Source of the DNA: Brachypodium distachyon
Lineage: Eukaryota; Streptophyta; Magnoliopsida; Poales; Poaceae
DNA length: 64,000 nucleotides
Assembly: GCF_000005505.3 (NCBI RefSeq)
Contig: NC_016131.3
Span: 30,309,001-30,373,000 of the forward strand
Direction: 5' to 3'
Both the position numbers and the translations under genes were made by a program. This document shows, piece after piece, positions 10,838 to 21,396 of the stretch (the stretch's first letter is position 1; each line of letters opens with the position of its first letter). Below the pieces are notes generated by a model. That model searched no databases, had not been told where the DNA came from, and saw only the letters and a program-made list of their open reading frames with translations.

Positions 10838-11765
10838 TGTTGAATAATTAGGTTTTCGATGAATATTTAATCTAGAAAAACAGTGTGTAAAACATGTAGC
10901 ACATTATATCATGCAAACTAGAAAAATTAAATAGCAACGCACAGCAATAAAACTCATCTAATTTCACGACATGAATAATAGAACTACTAATCAAAATCAA
11001 CAAGAAAGAGCAAATTACGTACGGTGCTGTGCTCTTTTCTCGTGTTTGTTTGTTGAGGTCGGTGACGAGTCCGGTAGCGTCGATGTTCATGCCGGCAGCA
11101 GCTGCAGCCTTGACTACCTCCTGAGCAGCGGCCAGTGCCTGCGCTTGCGCCTGTGCAGCAGCAGTTGCCTGGGCTTGGAGTTGGGCAGCCTGCTGCTGAG
11201 CTTGGAGTTGTGCAGCCTGCTGCTGCTGCTGAGCTAGAACGGCAGCCTGAGCCGCGGGATCTCCGAGGTAGTTGGCCATTGATGATGAAGATGCCAACGA
11301 AACAGAGACGTGAAGAAGCGAGCAGTCGCGTGAGAACGCTCCCCAAAAACCTTATCGACCGTCTCCCGGGCAGGATCTCGAAGGTCGGGGTTCCGGAGGC
11401 CTGCTCTCCCAGCGATCCTTGCACGCAGTCGACGGGGTAGAGTAGCAGTTGGCGGCGAACAACTTCGGTCGACCCGGCACGGCTCGAACTCGAACTCGAT
11501 CCACGAAACGCGGCGCGCGCGCGCGTCGTGACGAGGCGAGCGGAGGAGGAGGAGGAGGAGGAGGAGGAGGAGCGCGCGTGGGGATTTCCCTTACTCACTT
11601 GCTCAAGAGGTGAGAACCAACATACCTTATTTATTGGTCCAACTCCCCCTAAACTAGCAAGGTGGGACTATTTTCACTTCCTCATCTCACTTCATGAATG
11701 GTCTTTTGAGATTTTCCAGGAATTAATTTCAGATTGGGCCTTGGACCTAACCCAAAATTTCAACA
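10838..11765 (-). repeat. 3' LTR of the Copia element (928 bp)
   Basis: Bounded by TGTTGAA/TTCAACA inverted ends. It contains the same Gln/Ala-rich frame as the 5' LTR (ATG at 11279, possible donor after 11023) and a TATA-like AATAAATAAGG near 11625. It lacks a roughly 110-base segment present in the 5' LTR and has a longer AGG-repeat near 11535-11570. Confidence 0.9.
11023..11279 (-). other. Gln/Ala-rich open frame in the 3' LTR
   Basis: Encodes MANYLGDPAAQ, then a QQQQQAAQLQAQ-type Gln/Ala tract, then NIDATGLVTDLNKQ. It is 257 nt to the possible splice donor, against 254 nt in the other LTR. The length difference is one codon, so the frame and its phase are kept in both LTRs. Confidence 0.7.
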
Positions 11766-11774
11766 ATCCCCCAC
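11766..11774 (-). other. Polypurine tract of the Copia element
   Basis: On the element's strand a TGTGGGGGAT tract abuts the 3' LTR. This is the expected primer site for plus-strand DNA synthesis. Confidence 0.8.
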
Positions 11775-12314
11775 AATATCTCATAAGCACATAAAATTGC
11801 CTTTGATCCAAAACTTTGTTTTTGATATACCAGCGTTTCAGTGGAGACCGGTTAAGGTTGAACATCTACCTAAACAAATAGCTTCACTCACGCACAACTG
11901 AACAATGGACAAACCTTGAATTATCAGTTTTCTGTGTTAGAGCTCCACTAAATTGTTGTCTGGTACTGGGCTGCCGAATGCTACCCCGCGGTGTGGAGCA
12001 TATAAGTCATTCTCCAGGCCTTTTCATGAGCTTACTAGAGACCACCCAAATCTCATAGACTGCGACCAACAGTCAGGCTCATATAGGTGTGTTATTAAGA
12101 GACTACTCTGTAGGACAGTATCTCCCTTGCAAATTAATGCAACGTGTTAGAACACATTAAGTTAAACAACCTACCATACAGTACACGAAAGTAATGCATT
12201 GTCAACGAAGTGGGATAAAGAATATACACTCTCCTCAGTTATCCAATGACTTGTTTCCCAGGTCCTAATTCACGGAATCTCCGATCACATAGGTTGGTTT
12301 ACCGCCATGGTAAC
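11775..12314 (-). other. Non-coding 3' internal region of the Copia element
   Basis: Between the end of RNase H and the polypurine tract. No open frame of interest is seen. Confidence 0.5.
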
Positions 12315-15300
12315 TCACGTGGGTCGCAACTCCATCTCCCTTGATGCAGATTCTATCACATTCCTTGATAGATCCTTTGTAAATGGATCTGCCAGATTTT
12401 TAGCCGTTGGGATATATCCCAATGCTATTATTTCAGAATTTCTCATTGCTCTAACAGATTTCAGACGTCTCCTGACGTGTCTTGATGACTTCATGTTATC
12501 TTTAGAACTGTTCACTTTGACTATCATAGTTTGATTGTCACAGTTCATAAGAATCGCCGGTATTGGTTTTTCAACAATCGGCAAGTCCATCAAGAGCTCA
12601 CGAAGCCAGTCGGCTTCAACCGTGGATGTATCTAATGCTGAAAGTTCTGCTTCCATTGTTGATCTGGTTAAGATCGTTTGCTTGCAAGACTTCCATGAAA
12701 CAGCGCCCCCTCTGAGTGTAAACACATATCCACTCGTGGCCTTTAGCTCGTCAACATCAGATATCCCGTTTGAATCACTATAACGCTCAAGTACCTTGGG
12801 GTACCCAGTATAGTGTATACCATAGCCCATTGTGCCCTTTAGATAGCGCATGACCCTCTCGAGTGCACTCCAATGATCATCTCCTGGATTCTTATTGAAC
12901 CTACTCAGTTTGCTCACAGAAAAAGAGATGTCAGGTCTAGTTGCGCTAGCCAAATACATGAGTGAACCAATAATCTGAGAATATCTCAGTTGGTCTCTTC
13001 CAATTCTGTGATTCTTTCGAAGCAGAACGCTTGGATCATAAGGAGTTGGAGAAGGTTTACAATCATTATAGCCGAAACGACTCAAGATCTTCTCCACATA
13101 GTGAGATTGCAACAAAGTGATCTCACCATTGTCGCCTCTCACGAGCTTGATGTTCAGAATAACATCAGCTACACCAAGGTCTTTCATGTCAAAGCACTTC
13201 GACAAGAAAGTCTTAACCTCTTCAATCACTTTGAGGTTAGTCCCAAATATTAGTATGTCATCGACATATAAACAAAGTATAACTCTCTCCCCCCCCACCA
13301 TGACGGTAGTATACACATTTGTCAGCTTCGTTTACAACAAAGCCGGCAAATGTTAAAGTTTTGTCAAACTTCTCATGCCATTGCTTAGGAGCTTGTTTCA
13401 GGCCATATAGAGACTTTAATAACTTACACACTTTGTCTTCATGACCCTTTATTACAAATCCATCTGGCTGGTTCATGTAAATTTCCTCGTCCAACTCTCC
13501 GTTAAGGAAAGCTGTCTTAACGTCCATTTGATGGACGATCAGACCATATGAGGCAGCCAGTGATAGTAATACTCTGATTGTGGTCAATCGAGCTACAAGT
13601 GAGTAAGTGTCAAAGAAATCTTCACCTTTTTTTTGTGTAAAACCCTTGGCCACAAGTCGCGCCTTGTACTTCTCAATAGTACCATCAGGCCTAAACTTTT
13701 TCTTAAATATCCACTTGCATCCTACAGGTTTGCACCCGTACGGACGGTCAACGACCTCCCACGTACCATTAGCCATGATAGAATCCATCTCACTATGAAT
13801 GGCTTCCTTCCAATAGTCTGCATCCGGAGATGCAAAGGCCTCATTAATGGTTTTAGGGGTGTCATCCACAAGGTACACAATGAAATCATCACCAAAGGAT
13901 TTAATAATCCTTTGTCGCTTACCCCTAATAGGGGCTTCATTGTCATACTCCTCAGGAATCTCATCACGTGTTTGTTCAAGATTTTCCACTGGGATGGCGG
14001 GTTCAGGAGCTACACCATGATCCTGATGTTCCTCTGAACTGACGGGTTCAGCAGGTACATCATGATCCTCTCTAGATGTGCTATGCATATCTCTCATGGG
14101 AAATATGTCCTCAAAAAATGTAGCATCCCTGGACTCCATAATTGTACCGACGCTCATGTCAGGTACTCCAGAATTTACAACCAAGAATCTATAGCCAACA
14201 CTTCGAAGTGCGTAGCCAAGAAAGACACAACCAATGGTTTTTGGTCCAAGCTTACGTTTCTTGGTGATTGGCACATTAACTTTCGCCAAACAGCCCAAGT
14301 CCGTAAGTAAGAAAGTGTGAGTCTCTTCTTATGGGTGACTTCTTTATTTTTTGTGGGAACACGATTTAGGACATAATACGAAGTCAATAACGCCTCCCCC
14401 CACCATGCCTTGGATAAACCAGCAGTTTCTAACATGGCGTTGACCAAGTAAGTCAGCGTGCGGTTTTTCCTCTCAGCAACCGCGTTTGACTGGGACGAAT
14501 AAGGAGGTGTCCTCTCATGGACTATGCCATGTTCCTTACAAAATGAATTAAACTCACTAGAGAAATATTCTCCACCGCGGTCAGACCGCAAACGTTTAAT
14601 TTTCTTCTCAAGTTGGTTCTCGACTTCAGCTTTATAGATCTTAAAATAATGCAATGCTTCGTCCTTTGATTTTAATAAATACACATAACAGAATCTAGTC
14701 GCATCATCAATGAAAGTCATGAAGTAACGTTTTCCACCTTTGGTTAATACTAACGGTGCTAGGTTCCTCTCCTCAGCAGCCTTGTGAGGCTTGCAAGGCT
14801 GCTTCGCTTGCACACAAGCTTGGCACTTCGAACTTTTAGCCACAGTGATTTTAGGGATTAAACTCAGATTTGCTAATCGCGTCATGCAACCAAAATTAAT
14901 GTGACAAAGTCGTGAATGCCAAACATTAGACTCATTATTAATAGAATTGACGCTGTTCACGACCTTATTACAAAAATCCGAAAGGGATAAGCGGAACAAA
15001 CCTCCGCACTCATAACCTTTACCAATAATTTGTCCATACTTAGACACAATAACTTTATTGGACTCAAACACTAACTTAAATCCGTCCTTGCAAAGGAGGG
15101 ATCCACTAACAAGATTCTTCTGAATGGAGGGCACATGCTGCACGTTCCTCAGCTGCACGATCTTTCCCGAAGTAAACTTCAGATCCACCGTGCCAACACC
15201 ATGAACAGAAGCATGGGCGCCGTTCCCCATCATCACTGAGGAGCTGATGGCCTGATATGAAGAAAACAAGGAAATATCAGCACATACATGAATAGTTGCG

Positions 15301-15968
15301 CCTGTATCGACCCACCAATCGGTGGACTGACATACAGAAAATACAGTAAATAAATTACCATACCTGCCTGCATCTTCATTGTTGCCAATGGTCAAATTAG
15401 CAAACTTTTGCCGAATCTGTCCTCCTTTGCGCTCCTTGCAGTTACTCGCCCAATGGCCAAGTCCTCCGCACACAAAGCAAGGATCCTTGTCCTTGTTGCC
15501 TCCTTTCTTCTTCTTCTTGAAAGTGGTAGTGTTCTTTGGACCAGCATTATTGAATGCCTTTCCCTTTCCCTTGTTGTTACTGTTGTTGTGGTTGTTCCTC
15601 TGAACCATGTTGGCGGTGGAAGTACCCTCTTGTGTGTTGCCTTTGGGGCCAGCATCTTTTGCTCTCGCCTTCTCCTCAACATCAAGAGTCCCAATCAGGT
15701 TCTCCACAGAGATTTCTTGTCTCTTGTGTTTTAGTGAAGTAGCAAAGTTCCTCCACGAGGGAGGAAGTTTGGCGATGATACCATCGGCAACAATCTTGTC
15801 GGGTAGTGGACACTTGAACTGCTCAAGTTCCTTAGCCATAGTTAGTAACTCATGAGCTTGTTCTACTACAGATCGGTTTGCAACCATCTTATAGTCAAAG
15901 AACTGCTCCATGAAGTACAGCTCGCTGCCAGCGTCAGATGCGCCAAACTTAGCATCGAGCGCATCTCA
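12315..15968 (-). pseudogene. Copia gag-pol polyprotein, interrupted
   Basis: Three overlapping minus-strand frames make one polyprotein. 14175-15911 has the gag C-terminal part, a CCHC knuckle (CFVCGGLGHWASNC), the protease site WWVDTGATIH, the integrase zinc region and the integrase core (DDATRFCYVYLL, SDRGGEYFSSEF). 13258-14298 has the RT start (WKEAIHSEMD, LVAKGFTQKKGEDFFDTYS, QMDVKTAFLNGELDEEIYM). 12315-13316 has the RT box YVDDILIF and RNase H (SGYVFTLRGGAVSWKSCKQ, ADPFTK). Breaks are a TGA in place of Trp at 15966-15968, a single-base loss near 14295, and a frame change at an 8-base C run at 13289-13296. The domain set is otherwise complete. Confidence 0.9.
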
Positions 15969-16694
15969 CAACTCTTTGGCATCCTGATAGTGCAGATAAG
16001 CATCAACGAGCTTATCTCCCAACACACTACAGATCGCACCGACGATTACAACACAAGCTTCAACATACAACTGCTGAGAAGCAATTGTTTGAGTCTTCCC
16101 GTGTTGTACCGCCCACCATGCGCCCATAGCCACGAGCCACATATGACATTTATACTGCCACCTCTTAAAGTGCAGTCCAGTAAACACAGGTGGTTTCAAT
16201 GCGACAGCAAATTGAGACATCGAAAATTGCCTACACGAAAAAGGTTTTTGGATTGTTGAATAATTAGGTAATTTCGATGAATATTTAATCCAGAAAAACA
16301 GTGTGTAAAACATGTAGCACATTATATCATGCAAACTAGACAAATTAAATAGCAACACACAGCAATAAAACTCATCTAATTTCACGGCATGAATAATAGA
16401 ACTACTAATCAAAATCAACAAGAAAGAGTAGATTACGTACGGTGCTGTGCTCTTTTCTTGTGTTTGTTTGTTGAGGTCGGTGATGAGTCCGGTAGCGTCG
16501 ATGTTCACGCCGGCAGCAGCTGCAGCCTTGACTACCTCCTGAGCAGCGGCCAGTGTGTGCGCTTGCGCCTGTGCAGTAGCAGTTGCCTGGGCTTGGAGTT
16601 GGGCAGCCTGCTGCTGAGCTTGGAGTTGTGCAGCCTGCTGCTGCTGACCTAGAGCGGCAGTCTGAGCCGCGGGATCTCCGAGGTCGTCGGCCAT
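15966..16694 (-). CDS. Copia Gag N-terminal frame that begins inside the 5' LTR
   Basis: An ATG at 16694 inside the LTR opens a frame starting MADDLGDPAAQ, followed by a Gln/Ala-rich tract and NIDATGLITDLNKQ. The frame stays open through the LTR end at 16254 into classic Copia gag (MSQFAVALKPPVFTG at 16220) and stops at 15966. A donor-like CC/GTACGT after 16441 and an acceptor-like TCGTGTAG before 16230 bracket a 210-base AT-rich segment over the junction. Removing it keeps the frame, and so does keeping it. The intron reading is more likely, because the segment translates to an unlikely Leu/Ile/Phe/Tyr-rich insert. Both LTRs preserve the frame, so it looks selected rather than accidental. 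Confidence 0.65.
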   Translation of the reverse strand: MADDLGDPAAQTAALGQQQQAAQLQAQQQAAQLQAQATATAQAQAHTLAAAQEVVKAAAAAGVNIDATGLITDLNKQTQEKSTAPYVIYSFLLILISSSIIHAVKLDEFYCCVLLFNLSSLHDIMCYMFYTLFFWIKYSSKLPNYSTIQKPFSCRQFSMSQFAVALKPPVFTGLHFKRWQYKCHMWLVAMGAWWAVQHGKTQTIASQQLYVEACVVIVGAICSVLGDKLVDAYLHYQDAKEL

Positions 16695-17242
16695 TGATGA
16701 TGAAGATGCCAACGAAATAGAGACGTGAAGAAGCGAGCAGTCGCGTGAGAACGCTCCCCAAAAACAAGGTCCGGGTTCCGGAGGCCTGCTCTCTCGGCGA
16801 TCTGTGCACGCAGTCGACGGGGTGGAGTAGCAGTTGGCGGCGGCAAACAACGAGATTGGATCGTGGGCGTGACGGCTAGGGTTGTGGCGTGTTCCGTCCG
16901 GAGGCCGGGGTAGTCTTATTATATAGGCACGCAGGCGGACTTCGGTTTGGTTTAGGAAACCAAAACCAAAACCGAGCACGACCCGGCGCGAACTCGATCC
17001 ACGAAACGCGGCGCGCGCGCGCGTCGTGACGAGGCGAGCGGAGAAGGAGCGCGCGTGGGGATTTTCCTTGCTTACTTGCTCAAGAGGTGAGAACCAATAT
17101 ACCTTATATATTGGTCCAACTCCTCCTAAACTAACAAGGTGGGACTATTTCCACTTCCTCATCCCACTTCATGAATAGGCTTGTGAGATTTTTCAGGAAT
17201 TAATTTCAGATTGGCCTTTGATCCTAACCCAAAATTTCAACA
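16254..17242 (-). repeat. 5' LTR of the Copia element (989 bp)
   Basis: Pairs with 10838-11765. It holds the U3 promoter, the leader and the Gln/Ala-rich exon. Immediately inside it (below 16254) there is no TGG-initiated primer-binding site. Confidence 0.9.
17103..17112 (-). promoter_or_regulatory. LTR TATA box
   Basis: ATATATAAGG on the element's strand, about 410 bases upstream of the LTR-encoded ATG. A second TATA-like site (CTATATAATAAG) near 16914-16925 occurs only in this LTR. Confidence 0.55.
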
Positions 17243-17380
17243 GCCGGTTCCGGGCGCTTTCACCGTGGCGTCGCCCCCAGCGCCGGTGCTCGATGGCTTC
17301 GCAGCACCTCCGTCGCCGACTACCTTCGCGGCACCTGCTCCGCCTTTGCCATCGCCGCCGCCGCTTCCCTTGCCGTCCAT
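17243..17380 (-). pseudogene. Glycine-rich protein gene, 5' half (split by Copia insertion)
   Basis: Starts at ATG 17380 with MDGKGSGGGDGKGG, followed by a Gly/Ala/Lys-rich stretch up to KAPGTG, then runs into the Copia 5' LTR. 46 codons are present, including the target duplication. There is no signal peptide. Together with 10743-10832 it would give a small cytosolic Gly-rich protein with a conserved C-terminal PGFES-P-QGYF motif. Function is unknown. The intact paralogue is at 49370-49621. Confidence 0.8.
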
Positions 17381-17462
17381 GTCTCTCGATCGGTCTAAAG
17401 GAGAGGCAACTTGCTTGGAGTGTCAGGCTGTGGTACTGTGAGAGCAAGTGCTGCCCTGCTCT

Positions 17463-17470
17463 GTTTATAG
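17463..17470 (-). promoter_or_regulatory. TATA box of the split glycine-rich gene
   Basis: CTATAAAC lies on the minus strand, 83-90 bases before the ATG. A matching CTATAAAATG box precedes the paralogue at 49621, and the surrounding bases are also alike. Confidence 0.65.
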
Positions 17471-17880
17471 GTGAAAAATTGTGGGTAACGCTCGCCGGGG
17501 AAGCTGGAAGAGTCAAAGCTGGCTGCTCGCGTCTGCCAGTGCATGCGCGCGGCGCCGCCCGTTGAATTGGATCCCAGGACGCGAGTGCATGCATGTAGTC
17601 TCTGTAGATGCACCGGAGAAAGGGGATTACTCCGGCCAAACTCCCAAGACCTCATCCGTATCCGTGAGAGTTTAAAAGCCTGTGTTTGACTGTGTGTGAC
17701 TCACTGACTCATCGAGAAGTGCTTTGACCGTTTCAGGGAGCGCTGCAAACTGGCCAGACTAGCCCGTCGGCCCGCATCCGCTGATCCGCATGCATGGGCC
17801 AGCTTGTCCCGCAAACTAACCTCTCGATCGCTTCCCTTGGCCCATAACACCGTGTGAGCCTCTCGTGAAAGACTCAAATG
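17471..17880 (-). repeat. Promoter-side flank of the split glycine-rich gene (duplicated at 49731-50095)
   Basis: Blocks GAGAAGTGCTTTGA, AGCCCGTCGGCCC and GTGAGCCTC recur in order upstream of the intact copy, so the duplication includes at least 0.4 kb of promoter. Confidence 0.7.
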
Positions 17881-18479
17881 AAGTGAAGGCGCAGCATGCA
17901 TCAAGCCAATTCATCACTGATCTTAATACGAGACGTTCGTTTTGTTAGTGAAATATTTACCTCACGGCGATGGCTATAGTATTTCTATATGTTGATGTAT
18001 TCAGTTCAGCTAGGCCGTCTGTTGATTGGCCATCCTATTTAGCGGGTGTGTTCTAAAAATATTCTTGGTTGGAAGTTCTTACATGAATCATCAAACAATG
18101 TCCAGTGTACGAACTTAAATACAGTCACACTTTTTCTGTCAAAAAACAGAGTCACATATCTCACGTGGGAAATATTTGCTTGCGTATATTAATTCCCCTG
18201 GGCTATTATATGTAGCCCGCCAATTTTAGCATTTGATTTAATCATGTGTTTTGGCTTTGTGCACTAAGACATGCCATTTTAATGCTCCGTCATCGTTTTA
18301 GCAAATTATTGCTTTGAGAAATGGTACTCTCCGATCCGAAATAAGTGTCACGATTTTGAACGAATACTAATACAATTTTGTACTAAATCAGCCCGTAGGG
18401 TGGGATAAAAATTCGTAAGATTCTACTACGAGTACTACTTAACATGAAAGGGGTGAACACTAAATCAGCTTTTGTGTTG
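17881..18479. other. Intergenic, AT-rich
   Basis: No gene is recognised. One half of a CCGATCCGAAATAAGTGTC-type MITE terminus occurs near 18335. Confidence 0.4.
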
Positions 18480-19396
18480 TGTGTGCATATTGAGAGGGTT
18501 GTATGTCACCAGGTCGAGTCATTGCACATGATCGGGACAATGTGTTCGGTGTCGTTGGCCTTGAACACCATAAAGAGCATGGCCGTCATCTCGTTGAGGT
18601 CACGGGAGGCTAATACCCATAGCCCAAACGGCTCGACGCCACCTTTGATCATGTGCCAGCCAAGCTTCCTGCACAGAACCGGTGTGTGTTGGTCCGCCAC
18701 ATGGGGTCAATCTTGTCTACCTTATTCAGGTCCTTTTGATCGCGAATGCGACCTCCAAATTTGACTACACACATGCACAACACAAGCTAGTTTGTAGTAT
18801 CGTTCTGTGTCACTACCTAAACAGACCACTTCAAGCCAGTGAGCTCACAGTAGACCCGGGCCTTATTGCATACATTGGATCAGCTGCTTCCCATCCCTCG
18901 ATAGAAATACCTCTCTTGGTAGCGCCTAAGAAAATCAGCAAATGTATAAGTACACATACAACAGACAAAACCATAGCTTTTTACTCATGAAATGCGAATT
19001 GGTTACCTGAATACCAGCCCAGCTCTTCAACCAGTAGTCACTGACGACTGAGTCAGACTCTTTTTCCCAACCCCAGAGGATAAAACAGCGTTTTGTGCAT
19101 ACAAATACCCATAATCATACCGAAAGAATTCAACACCAGGAACATACTAGTTGGTCTCGTGCTCATAACTCCCAACTGTATAGGAATCATACCGTTTCTG
19201 ATCAAGGCTCACCTTGAGCACATACTTAACCTCCTTGGCTTACAGTTCAGCTGCATCCACGCTGCCAGCTACAATCTCCAAAGGACAAAAATCCAGGCAT
19301 TCCCACATACCCGTCATGCCTGAGTGCAACAGGTGGCGGGCCTTCACCCACGCCTTGAAGTCCAGGTGGTCTGAGGCATCAACCGCCACATTCTGA
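18480..19396 (-). pseudogene. GH32 glycoside hydrolase (cell-wall invertase / fructan exohydrolase type) fragment
   Basis: Minus-strand pieces match the plant GH32 pattern in order. First comes DFKAWVKARH with TGMWECLDF, which is the block carrying the acid/base Glu of the EC motif. Then KYVLKVSLDQKRYD-like and RYDYGYLYAQ segments, then LWGWEKESDS in another frame, then LSRDGKQLIQ after a presumed intron. Last is LCRKLGWH with EPFGLWVLASRDLNE from the beta-sandwich domain (18506-18700). The N-terminal third with NDPNG and RDP is absent. At least two in-frame stops and several frameshifts are present. Intact relatives hydrolyse sucrose or fructans in the apoplast or vacuole; this copy cannot. 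Invertase and fructan exohydrolase cannot be separated here. Confidence 0.75.
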
Positions 19397-20080
19397 ATAT
19401 GTTGTTTGCGAGTACCAATGCTAATGTATACGAGTACGCATGCCCCTATGAAGTATGGTACCGGACAATGGCGGAGCTACATGTAGTTATGGGGGGGTGG
19501 GTGGGGCAGCGCCCCCCTAGGCTGGATTTTTTTTTTGTTTATTAGTTTCCTTGTAGTATGTTGGACCTGCATGCATTTCACCCTGCAACATTAATATTTG
19601 CAAAGCAAACTACTTTCTTCTCATAGGGAATTACTGAATCCTTGTGGGTACATTACAAATCAAACAAAGAGAACGAGTATTAGACTCACTCCAGTAGTCA
19701 ATTTATAACACAGAAATAGCATTAACTATTTAATTAGACAAAGATACAGACCATTCATAAAAAATTTAAAGGCAGGAAGTGGTACGTGGGTGCCTCTAGG
19801 TGATCAGTGATCTGGGTGGTCTAGCAGGAACAAGATCGGTGAAACAGAACGAGCAAAAGACATGTTTACTAATATAAGTATATGAAGGTAGACATGCAAC
19901 CAGAAAATGCAATTGACTCAAAATATACAGATACAAAGCCTTTGTACTCCGTTGTATTATTCTCATTATTGCATTTATAGAGCATTATTGTATTTAATCA
20001 CATGTGATTTCAAAGGCACAAAGTGGAGAGTCCAACCAATCTTATTTTTTACCGGCAAATAGTATTACTTAATTCAATCT
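19397..20080. other. Transposon debris
   Basis: A CAATGGCGGAGCTAC motif followed by G-rich and T-rich runs (about 19465-19540) looks like the end of an old DNA element. A related GGCGGAGCTAA motif occurs near 24803. No gene is seen. Confidence 0.35.
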
Positions 20081-20443
20081 AATATCTAATTAAAGTAGCA
20101 GAAATTCTATGGTGTAGATTGTTTCAAAGTTATTGTAAGGCTGAGAATAAATCAATCTGTTATAAGGATCTAAAGACCATGTGTCAAAAATTAGATAAAA
20201 TAATATCTAATTAAAGTAGCAGAAATTCTATGGTGTAGACTGTTTCAAAGTTATTGTAAGGCTGAGAATAAATCAATCTGTTATAAGGATCTAAAGACCA
20301 TGTGTCACAAATTAGATAAAATAATATCTAATTAAAGTAGCAGAAATTCTTTGGTGTATATTTTTTCGAAGTTATCATACGGCTGAGAATAAATCAATCT
20401 GTTATAAGGATCTAATGACCATGTGTCACAGATTAGATAAAAA
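20081..20443. repeat. Tandem repeat, three copies of 121 bp
   Basis: AATATCTAATTAAAGTAGCAG recurs (apart from its last base) at 20081, 20202 and 20323, each followed by the same 100 bases ending in TTAGATAAAA. Copies 1 and 2 are nearly identical and copy 3 is more diverged. A lone degenerate relative lies near 20937-21045. Confidence 0.85.
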
Positions 20444-21249
20444 TAAATCACTGCATACGCCAACCATATAGAAGTACGAAAAGAAAACTGCAAACGCCGA
20501 TGTAGAGTTAGAATCGGACTCAAATTGCGGTTGGAGGATCTCCACGGGACGTACTCACGTACAGGCTAATATATGGAACATCCGGACTCAAGCACTGAGC
20601 GCACAGAAATTTGGGGCATGCCCTGTCAGGCTCCTGCGATCAGCAAAAAAAAAAAACATATCAAGCCTTACCAGGTTTATGAATTCCAATATATGGCAAT
20701 CGTATGACACCAAACAAATTGGCCAGCCAATTGAAGGTAGTTCTTCCCCGCAACAATGCGTGAGTTCATCTCCCATGTAAACTCTAGCACACATGATGAC
20801 TAGATTTCCTTCATATGTCACTAATAAGGCTTTTGTATTGTACTCCCTCAATTTATTTTTATAAGATGCTCTAGCGTTGTCCTAAGTCACAATATATGAA
20901 TTAGCATTTAATACACATAACAATGAAACTAATCTACTATTAAAGCAATAGAAATTCTAGGATCCACATTTTGCAAAAGTTAACATAGAGTATAGGTTTG
21001 TCATAAAACTTAATAAGAACAAATCAATCCAAGTGTGACAATTTTGGAAGAATTAATTTATGAAACCAATCTAGATTTCACATCGCTTTCAGGACAATCA
21101 ATTAAAAAGCCTGACCACGACCAGCAGTATGCACACGCCATGATAACCATCGGAGCAACAGGTAATGATGCAAATTTATCATATGTCTGAGACCTTAAGA
21201 CTCGAGCGAAGAAGGAAAGCCGGAACCAGGTAATCCAACTCATATGACA
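20444..21249. other. Intergenic repeat debris
   Basis: No gene is seen. A partial MITE-like end (ACTCCCTCAATTTATTTTTA) lies at about 20841. Confidence 0.35.
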
Positions 21250-21396
21250 TACTCAGTAAATGAACTGATGCTGGACGGGGATAAATTTTGAAAAAACGAA
21301 ATACAAAAGCCATCGTGTGGTGTAGATACTACGTGTATCGGATTAAAAAACATGGCTAGCAAGCACATTCGTTTTCCATACATCCACAGATGCACC
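21250..21396. repeat. Left part of a dispersed repeat split by a solo LTR
   Basis: Resembles 23405-23530. Both have TTTTGAAAAA(A)CGAAAT, then GGAT(T)AAAAA(A/G)ACATGGCTA and AAGCAC. The right part continues after 22750. Confidence 0.55.

Larger units (their letters stand above)
10838..17242 (-). mobile_element. Complete Copia LTR retrotransposon, 6.4 kb
   Basis: Minus-strand element with LTRs at both ends (TGTTGAA...TTCAACA) and a perfect GCCGG target duplication at 10833-10837 and 17243-17247. The order on its coding strand is 5' LTR, gag, zinc knuckle, protease, integrase, reverse transcriptase, RNase H, polypurine tract, 3' LTR. Integrase before RT defines Copia (Pseudoviridae-type order). 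By hand I count roughly ten substitutions in the first 270 aligned LTR bases, so the insertion is not very recent. The frame carries a nonsense codon and two frameshifts, so this copy is probably not autonomous. Confidence 0.95.

Noticed and set aside
10987..11598. Ser-rich 203-residue minus frame in the 3' LTR
   Set aside because: Alternative frame of the Gln/Ala tract (CAG read as AGC), and not conserved in phase between the two LTRs as the Gln/Ala frame is.
18480..19396. A functional invertase gene
   Set aside because: The N-terminal catalytic blocks are absent and internal stops and frameshifts are present.
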